Below, piece by piece: positions 57,428 to 64,000 of a stretch of 64,000 bases of DNA. Position 1 is the stretch's first letter; each line of letters opens with the position of its first letter. Source of the DNA: Rhynchopus sp. YZ270_cl-10 (Eukaryota > Euglenozoa > Diplonemea > Diplonemida > Diplonemidae); contig OZ037895.1 of assembly GCA_964035575.1 (NCBI GenBank), forward strand, positions 868,001 through 932,000, read 5' to 3'. The position numbers were made by a program, and so were the translations under genes. The notes under the pieces were generated by a model. The model made no database searches and was not told the DNA's origin. It worked only from the letters and a program-made list of their open reading frames with translations.

Positions 57428-58081
57428 ATGGGTCGTGGACGGGCACGTTCCAGCAGTGGTGGCAGCCGTCGCCCCGCACCTGCACCTGCAAGACAGGCGC
57501 CACCACCGCCGCGTGCACAGGCAACACCCGCACCAGCACCCGCAGCAGCACCAGCACCCGGTGGAATGATGGGAGGTGGAGGAGGCATGATGGGTGCACT
57601 TGCCACAGGTGCCGCCCTCGGAGCGGGTTCTGCGGTCGGCCACGCGATGGTCGGGTCCATGATGGGAGGCGGAGGAGGCGGTGGGCACCAGGCACCTGCA
57701 GAGCAGGAGCCGCAGTACCAGCAGCAGCAGCAGCAACAGCAGCAGCACCCATGCCAGGTGGCGGACCAGCAGTTCAACCAGTGCCTGGAACGGTATGTGA
57801 CGATGTTTTTTGGGGGGAAAACTGGTATCGTATCCTTTGGCCGAGGGGCAGAGTAGTACTGCTTATCTTGGTTCTGCTCAGGGATAGTGTTGGTGTCATT
57901 TTTTTATACTGATTTTTGTGGTTATGACAAACGACTTTGCTAGCTTTGATGAGCATGCTTCACATTAACACCTTACTTATTCCTCATATAACCCCTTTTG
58001 TGCAGGTCGAACATGGACATGGACCCCTGCCGCCAATACTACGAACACCTGAAGCAGTGCAAAGTGCAATACGGCATGTGA
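57428..58081 (+). CDS. CHCHD2/CHCHD10-like twin-CX9C mitochondrial protein
   Basis: Two exons, 57428-57792 and 58006-58081, join in frame to 146 residues. The N-terminus (1-45) is Arg/Ser/Ala/Pro-rich and lacks acidic residues, like a mitochondrial targeting sequence. A Gly/Met-rich hydrophobic middle (GMMGALATGAALGAGSAVGH) is typical of CHCHD2/10. A Gln run follows, then CQVADQQFNQC and CRQYYEHLKQC, two exact CX9C motifs that form the disulfide-locked helical hairpin imported by the Mia40 pathway. The intron lies precisely between the two CX9C helices. The family acts in the intermembrane space on cristae organisation and respiration. The stop is TGA at 58079-58081. Confidence 0.9.
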
Positions 58082-59339
58082 ACAAACGTATAAATGACGA
58101 CACTAGCTTTAGCAACAACAACAACAACAAAAATGCAATACGTAGCAAGTACGAGCCCTCATTTTTTTAAAAAAAAAACACCCTTTTTTTTTGTTCTGTT
58201 TTGGTTTTGCTTTCTTTTTCTCTGCCTTCGAACGTTAGCCTTTATTCCTAATGGAGAAAGACTAACCATAACGTTCATACCCCCTTTTTTCTTTCTGTCT
58301 TTTCTATTTTAAAAAATGGCTTATATGCGCGTGTATTCTTTGTGAGCTGTCAATTCGTTGCACGGCTGCATTTTTCCCCCCATCTTTATTTGTTCAATTC
58401 TAGCTGAGCAAATGAGTAAAGGGCTTGGTGTTCTCAGCCATATGTTCCTGTGACCGCAGGCATGTATGTCTTCATCTATAAACCTTTCTCCTTCGCAATA
58501 TGTACGGCTCTTGATGGTAAGTGTTCTCTTCACTCTTTCAAAAGCAATTGCAGGGAGGTTTTTTTTGTATCTGTCAACAGAGCAAAAAAACAAAGCAAAA
58601 ATCCTGCTCAAAAAAAAATATAAAAAAAAAAACCACAAAAAGTATGAAAACCGTGGTAAGAAAAAGATTGCCCTTTTGTGGCAACCATTTTTGTTTTTAC
58701 CCCAACAGTTTTTCAAGCATTCCAGTTAGTTTGTACCAAAAGTTTTTAAAAAAGTAAGTTTTTTTTTTTGATGTGACGCGTGAAAACCGTTTTATGTTCG
58801 TAACTGACCTAAAACTTTTTTCACCCATTTGACCCCTCCTCTTGTTATAATGTTTGTGTGTGATACTAGTTTTGCTTTTGTTTTTTCTTTCTTTTTCTCT
58901 TCTTCTTTTTTCCTACAAAATGATCTTTTTTTTTCAAGACAGAAAAGATGCTTTTTGTTTTTTGAAAAACGGGGAAAAATAGGATCTAGTACATCGTGTC
59001 AGATTCTGAAAGAAAAAAACGGCACTTGACGCATACATAAACCCCCTCTCTCTTACCCTCTTTCCCTATTTTTCTTCTGCCACCCGCAACACACGGTCAA
59101 TCGAGAGGTTTTGGCAGCACGACTACAAGGTAGTGTTATTAGCCTCTCTAGTCGCACGACTAATAGGATCATCAGTAGTATTTTACACCCCCCCTCTGGC
59201 TAGCCTGTGGTGCCTTCCTTTTTGATCCTCAATTCATCGTTCCAAGCGGTGTTCTCAGGCGGACAGAGTAACGGAAAAGGAGTTGCATTCCCCACAACCT
59301 CATCACAAACACACACCAGACAAACCCTTCTACCTAACG
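58082..59339. other. Spacer without recognisable features
   Basis: AT-rich with many homopolymer runs. A weak palindrome surrounds 59121-59165 (GCACGACTA, then TAGTCGCAC). No gene or named repeat copy was identified. The last 100 bases are AC-rich ahead of the next start. Confidence 0.55.
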
Positions 59340-60201
59340 ATGGCAGACGAATATGCAGATTTGTTCAAGGACCAGAAGGCTATAGAACTCTCCAAGGCGT
59401 ACCTCAGGAAGGGCGACACAGTGGAGTTCTACGAGCACATCGCGAACAGCCTCATGCAGTACAAGCCCGCTGACCCAGTGCACTTCTGTCTCGAGTACGT
59501 CGAACGCTTGGTAAGCGAGCATGAAGCAGAACGCACATTCCCTGTCGAATGTGAGCAAGAAGAGGCCCCCAGCTCACCCACAGAAGACGCTGCGTATGTG
59601 ATATACACAAAAAGAGTAGTGATGTGTTGGTGTAAGATTTTCTCATTCTCTCGCGCCCTCGGGCTTTGCGAAACGCCACCCTCAGGTCTCGGTCTTGTGC
59701 AAATGTACCACTCCGAGGGCGTAAAGCGTTTATGATTACCCGAAATAATAACTAAATATGGTGTGATTTTCAAAATTGTGGTGCTTTCGGAAGTCGGTCA
59801 ACGACCTGTCAATATCAGGGGGTGTATAGAGTCCCTGTGTCAGCGACCTGTCAGCGACCTGTCAGCGACCTGTCAATATCGACCCCTCCCGGAGCACCAA
59901 ATTGGTGTAAAAAAAGGGTCCTTCTAGGGTACCCCAAACCCCCATATGGGACACACCAAAAATAGCTATTTTTTTTTTCCACCTCACAATGTTTACATTT
60001 TGCAGTGCGGTACACTTCGCTTATGACTATAACCCTCCCCTCAGGTACAGCAGAACACACAGAGTCAGCCGCTTTCTGGACCGCTGGATTCTTGCCCTTC
60101 TGTCAGAACGGCGCGACGACGGGCAACCCGACCCGTACACAGCACGGTCGATACGCTTGCAGTTCCACGTCGAGTACTTGAAGGGCAAGCTTAATAAGTA
60201 G
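59340..60201 (+). CDS. Small RIIa/DPY30-like docking-domain protein
   Basis: Two exons, 59340-59593 and 60045-60201, join in frame to 136 residues. Residues about 20-58 (AYLRKGDTVEFYEHIANSLM, then QYKPADPVHFCLEYVERL) fit the two-helix RIIa/DPY30 pattern, including the KPxDP turn. An acidic linker (ECEQEEAPSSPTEDA) and a basic helical C-terminus follow. Proteins of this kind dimerise and anchor partners in PKA complexes, radial spokes or histone methyltransferase complexes; which one applies cannot be told here. The start is the ATG at 59340 just after an AC-rich leader; an upstream in-frame ATG at 59283 would add 19 unlikely residues. The 451-nt intron contains a complete family E element. 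Confidence 0.72.
59780..59898. mobile_element. Family E element inside an intron
   Basis: A 119-bp copy of the 1242-1351 element, with the same GGTGCT and AGCACC ends and an extra tandem CAGCGACCTGT. It lies inside the intron of the small docking-domain gene, about 185 bp after the donor and 145 bp before the acceptor. Confidence 0.65.
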
Positions 60202-61039
60202 GGCGTGTTGAAAGGTGTGGGTAGTTTTGAAGGAATGTTGCCCAACAGAGAGGGGGTGGTTGAAAGCACATGTGCGTAGTTCCTCAGAGCAAAGCATTGT
60301 TATTGTGTGTGTCATACAGCCTAATTGCCCTGTTCCTTCCAGCCATTCATCCCCCTGAGGAGGGAGAGGGCATACCAGATCTTAAACTACAAATTCAAAA
60401 TGGATGTAGGGACAAATGGCTTCGGGTCCACTCCCCCCGGTGTACTTCACGCACCAAGGTACACTGTCACAAAGGCTTTGCTATTTCAAGTCAACCCTTC
60501 ATTTTTTTTATAAGTCTTTTATATAAGGTGACTAAGCACGAGATGCTTAGGTTCATCTTATAAACTTTTCGTTTCCTTTTCTTTTCGAGCGGTACAGCGG
60601 CGTTTTTGCACCATGAACTCATTGTTACAAACTTTTCTATTTTCATTTTTTTTTTTTGCGGTTACACGTGTACATTACGGGGTTACTTCTTTTTACAAAG
60701 GTACATAGTCACGAGAGGGGCTTTGTATTTCTATTTTCTTTCTTTCTTTTTCCTTTGCATATCGCTGTCCTACCTTTTACGACATTTTTCCCCACCAAAA
60801 AATACCAATCGAATCCGACCCAACCTCCTTTTAGCCTCCTCTCCTCTCCTCTCCCCACTACACCACCACACCCTTTCCCCCCCAGGAGACAGGTAGGGGT
60901 ATTCACCCTTCCCGCCCTCTTATCGTTCACTATCTACTCTCTAACTCCCTCGGTTTCCCCCCTCTCCCTCTCCTTTTCCCCTGCACCTTCGCCTGCACCG
61001 TTACCTGCACCACTCCCACTGTCTCAACCCCAGCACCTT
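60202..61039. other. Spacer with family D and A repeats upstream of the cyclase
   Basis: Contains family D (60404-60505), the canonical family A hairpin (60525-60565), a second family D fragment (about 60655-60740) and a long pyrimidine-rich leader ending CTCAACCCCAG, seven bases before the cyclase ATG. The in-frame open sequence upstream to 60656 crosses the repeat and is not counted as coding. Confidence 0.65.
60525..60565 (+). repeat. Family A hairpin repeat, canonical copy
   Basis: AAGGTGA, stem CTAAGC (60532-60537), loop ACGAGAT, stem GCTTAG (60545-60550), tail GTTCATCTTATAAAC. The six-base stem is perfect. This is among the least diverged copies in the window. Confidence 0.75.
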
Positions 61040-63847
61040 ATGTGGAACACCACCAGCGGCAGCAACACTACGAATGGTATGACGGACTCTTCCGTGGGAC
61101 GAGGTTCCACCCCGCTTTCAAACCCATCCACTCCAAAGTCATATCGGAATGCGACGAATGAACAGCTTGGGGAGATTGTGTTTCAGCTTCAGAGACAGCT
61201 GATCGAGAGAGACGCGACCATTCACCGTTTGAACAGCGAATCTCAGCGGGATCAAGACGATGATGCGCGAAAGGAAAAAATTAAGGCCGGCTTTTCCGCT
61301 GTTGAACGACGAAACGTTGACACCGCAACCATCGACACTGTTCTGAGCGATTCGACAAACCACATCCTCTATACTCTCTCAGAAGTCTACAAATGCAAAG
61401 GCGGGCTTCTCCTCTTGGATACCCCATACAACTCCTCCATCAAATCCAGCAATACCGATGTACTGCGCCACATCCTCCTTCGCGCCTATTTCGTTAACGG
61501 AGGAGTATCAGGGCATACCTTAATAGAAGCAGCTCAGCCTGCAACAAGCGAAGCCGCAATCACCTCAAAACACGCCAAACTGCTTTCTGCGATGAAGCAA
61601 GACAAGGCAATCAACTCTGGACAAAAATTGGAGGTTTTCGCGGACACAACAGAAGCGCATGCGGTGGCTCTTCAAAAACGTTTGTCAAATCTAGCGCTAT
61701 ACCGTGATGTGATCATCCAAAAGACGGGGCGGGTATATTCTGGGGCTGATATGCATCAACTCAACAAACTAATCGATGCCGATAACACCTCTTCAAGGGA
61801 ACGCCACGAAGACGTCTTCAACCTCATGGCGATCCCTATTGTGGTGGAGGCAACTACCATTGGTGTTGTGGTGTTGTACAACAGCGATGTACGTCAGGGT
61901 CACCACCACCACCACCACGACTATGACGACGACGTGGAACGCGCTGTGTTCTCTGCAGAGCGGGACCCCCCGATCCTCCACGATATCCTCCCAGAGCTTT
62001 GGACCTCCGGGGTGAACCCGCTCCTCACCGTCGCGATCGATCGTGAATCTCACAAAAAGACCGAAGAGACCTTGGCATACGAAAGCCAACTCCGCGACGA
62101 AATCATCCTCTCCCTCGACTCCATCCTCGACGAAGTCAGCGCCCTCGCACTCCAAGCCACCAGCATCTCCGGGGGAAGCACCTCACGCTTCTTATGGAAG
62201 GCCATTCTCCAGAAGGTTACAAACTATTTTGAGGATTACTTCGCGTCTGACTGTCTCATTGCGGTGACCAATTCGCAGGCAAACTTTAAACTGCAAAGAA
62301 ACGATGTTTCAGTAGGGTCACGCACTCCAAAGACGAAGTCCTTCGCGCTTAAACCCAACACCACTCCAAAGCTTGGTGACAAATTAGGAAGTTTCCATTC
62401 CTCAGCTACCGCCGATAAATCAAAAGCGCAATCAACCGCCTCCGTTCCAGTACGCGAGGAGGAGGAAGTGGACGATGGAGCACCATATGACGTTAGAGAT
62501 GTTCACTTTGTACACTACGTCTTCTGCGATTCGTTGAAATTGGTCAAAGCAAAGAACGCATTGGACCTACCGGTTCTCGCGCATGCAGGGCTTTTAAAGG
62601 ATGTGTTAGGCTATGGTCAGCCTCACTTTCTCTCTGAAGCAGGGCATCTTCAGCTTCCATGTGGTCATATGAAAATTACGAATATGCTTTTGGTGCCTAT
62701 CATCTTCATGGAAGAGCCGGTAGGACTGTTGGGGCTGGCAAATGGGGAGTTTTCGGTTTCATCGGGGAGGATTTTGCAGTCGGTGTTTACAACGTTTTGG
62801 TCGATGATTGTTAAGGCAACGTTGATGTCCGAAAATCAGAAGGTGTTGGACGCTGCGCTACCACCGCAGATTAGTGAGAGGCTGAAACAACGCTCGGTTT
62901 TGGGGAATAAACGCAAAATAATAGCAGACAAGTACAAATCCGCGACCGTCTTTTTTGCAGACATTGTCGGGTTCACCTCCTTCACGAAGGAGTTGGAGCC
63001 TTGGGAGGTTGTGGAGTTCTGCAATTTAATTTTTGCAAAGTTGGACGGCTTGGTCAAAACATATCATCTCGAGATGATTCAGGTAATCGGTGATTGTTAT
63101 ATGTGCGCCGGAGGCATTACAGACAAAAGCGGAGAAGAACAAAACGTAGGTACCCGCGGGAGCAACACGCTAACCACTGCGGAACGGCGCAACGCAAGCC
63201 AACTGAAGAGCATGATAGACTTTGCGTTGCACTCTATCGAAGAAGCGCGCATCATCAACGGGATGACAGACAGACTCGACTGCTCCCCTCGCATCAAAGA
63301 CGGTCTCAACAGACGCCCCCTCCAATTCAGAATCGGGGTAGCTGAAGGACCACTCACCGCTGGGATCTTCGGCAGCGTGAAGATGCAGTACGACATCATC
63401 GGCGAGACCGTCAACTTCGCAGCACGCCTCGAAGGCTCTGGGAGTCCCGGATGCATTCATGTGAACACCAGTATCAGAGACTGTCTTGCGGATGATCCAG
63501 ATTATACATTCGAAGCGAGGCAGCCGTTATCACTGAAAGGGTTGGGATTGCATCAGACATACTTCTTAAGGGCGACAGAGGAGAAATTGGAGCAGCTTCG
63601 TGCGAAGATTGTCCCTGTCGTGCCTGATGTTCCTGGAATGGGTTCACGTCATGCGTCGATAGATGCGTCAAACACACCAACGCCAGAGAGACATTCACAC
63701 AACCGTGTCGGTGCAGACTCACAACAACATGAGCAGCTCGAAAAAATACGCAAAACTCTTGAAAAGCGGCAAATGATGCCGCAACGAGACTTTGGGAAAC
63801 ACGAAGGAAGTGGGCGAAGAAGTCCTCGCGAAACACCCAGGGGTTGA
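61040..63847 (+). CDS. Class III adenylate cyclase with GAF-like sensory regions
   Basis: A single 935-residue exon. After a Ser/Thr/Asn-rich start comes a short coiled coil (about 45-75, LGEIVFQLQRQLIERDATI). Two regions (about 90-295 and 345-590) end in GAF-like strands such as LMAIPIVVEATTIGVVVLYN and LVPIIFMEEPVGLLGLANGE. The catalytic domain (about 610-830) has FFADIVGFTSF (first metal Asp, about 638), VIGDCYMCAGG (second metal Asp, about 683), QYDIIGETVNFAARLE (adenine-contact Asp, transition-state Asn and Arg, about 783-798). The position usually Lys in adenylate and Glu in guanylate cyclases is Gln here (IQVIGD). No membrane helix is seen, so it is a soluble, ligand-regulated type. 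The ATG follows CCCCAG by seven bases. Confidence 0.88.
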   Translation: MWNTTSGSNTTNGMTDSSVGRGSTPLSNPSTPKSYRNATNEQLGEIVFQLQRQLIERDATIHRLNSESQRDQDDDARKEKIKAGFSAVERRNVDTATIDTVLSDSTNHILYTLSEVYKCKGGLLLLDTPYNSSIKSSNTDVLRHILLRAYFVNGGVSGHTLIEAAQPATSEAAITSKHAKLLSAMKQDKAINSGQKLEVFADTTEAHAVALQKRLSNLALYRDVIIQKTGRVYSGADMHQLNKLIDADNTSSRERHEDVFNLMAIPIVVEATTIGVVVLYNSDVRQGHHHHHHDYDDDVERAVFSAERDPPILHDILPELWTSGVNPLLTVAIDRESHKKTEETLAYESQLRDEIILSLDSILDEVSALALQATSISGGSTSRFLWKAILQKVTNYFEDYFASDCLIAVTNSQANFKLQRNDVSVGSRTPKTKSFALKPNTTPKLGDKLGSFHSSATADKSKAQSTASVPVREEEEVDDGAPYDVRDVHFVHYVFCDSLKLVKAKNALDLPVLAHAGLLKDVLGYGQPHFLSEAGHLQLPCGHMKITNMLLVPIIFMEEPVGLLGLANGEFSVSSGRILQSVFTTFWSMIVKATLMSENQKVLDAALPPQISERLKQRSVLGNKRKIIADKYKSATVFFADIVGFTSFTKELEPWEVVEFCNLIFAKLDGLVKTYHLEMIQVIGDCYMCAGGITDKSGEEQNVGTRGSNTLTTAERRNASQLKSMIDFALHSIEEARIINGMTDRLDCSPRIKDGLNRRPLQFRIGVAEGPLTAGIFGSVKMQYDIIGETVNFAARLEGSGSPGCIHVNTSIRDCLADDPDYTFEARQPLSLKGLGLHQTYFLRATEEKLEQLRAKIVPVVPDVPGMGSRHASIDASNTPTPERHSHNRVGADSQQHEQLEKIRKTLEKRQMMPQRDFGKHEGSGRRSPRETPRG

Positions 63848-64000
63848 GTCTAAAAGAAAATTCTCCCCCCCCCCTATTCTTAGGGGAAAAAAGAGGTGCT
63901 ACCCAAAAGTACCGATAGTCAAAAAGGTCACGCCTTAGGGTTACAAATGACGCTGTCTCGAATTAGCTTGCACTTATACAACCGATCTATTTTTGTTTTT
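63848..64000. other. 3' flank of the cyclase gene
   Basis: The remaining 153 bases are AT-rich with a weak family C-like ending (GCTTGCACTTATACAACCGA, compare about 57273-57300). No gene starts before the window ends. Confidence 0.5.

Noticed and set aside
60656-61039. N-terminal extension of the cyclase frame by 128 residues
   Set aside because: It crosses a family D repeat and a pyrimidine-rich leader and reads as Phe/Pro/Leu low-complexity; a CCCCAG site precedes the ATG at 61040.
1-64000. tRNA, rRNA, snRNA or spliced-leader RNA genes
   Set aside because: No cloverleaf with matching A and B boxes and no conserved rRNA or snRNA word was found by eye; a covariance-model scan would be decisive.

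Overview
This is eukaryotic nuclear DNA. Twelve protein genes are supported and all are on the + strand. Seven of them carry spliceosomal introns, eleven in total. Every donor begins GTAT and ten of eleven begin GTATG. Coding exons are balanced or GC-rich in composition. Everything between them is AT-rich, full of A or T runs of 8-12 bases, and packed with short interspersed repeats and small inverted-repeat elements, some of them inside introns. The genes show strict strand uniformity, long repeat-filled spacers, elements lodged in introns, and pyrimidine-AG sites shortly upstream of most starts that could be trans-splice acceptors. My best guess is a free-living flagellate of the diplonemid/Euglenozoa type with polycistronic transcription. 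That is an inference from architecture and has not been tested against any database.

Layout. Positions 1-8982 hold no credible gene, only repeats, including a 404-bp TA-flanked inverted-repeat element. From 8983 to 30230 lie an SR-type RNA-binding protein with two RRMs, a SMARCAL1/ZRANB3-like SNF2 ATPase with a GRF zinc finger and a long His/Gln tract, a PP2C phosphatase, a secreted or membrane von Willebrand A protein, and a CLC chloride transporter. A decayed piggyBac-like transposon (20889-21880) lies between the phosphatase and the VWA gene. From 34184 to 41161 lie an IQ-motif protein, a 1381-residue protein ending in an RIIa/DPY30-like docking helix pair, and a small Ser/Cys-rich protein. 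Positions 41162-53153 are a 12-kb gene-free stretch with at least two target-duplication-flanked elements. From 53154 to 63847 lie a mitochondrial carrier, a CHCHD2/10-like twin-CX9C protein, a small second RIIa-like protein, and a class III adenylate cyclase with GAF-like regions.

Functional reading. The genes do not form an operon-like pathway. There is a loose signalling theme: a cyclic nucleotide cyclase, two proteins with PKA-RII/DPY30-like docking folds, an IQ protein and a PP2C. There are also two mitochondrial genes and two RNA or genome-maintenance genes. The most striking content is outside the genes. One is a family of 35-40-base hairpin repeats whose stems change in a compensatory way while the loop ACGAGAG stays fixed. 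The other is a set of unrelated small DNA elements with different target duplications (TA, TTAA, 3, 6 and 9 bp), one of which carries a coding-like fragment.
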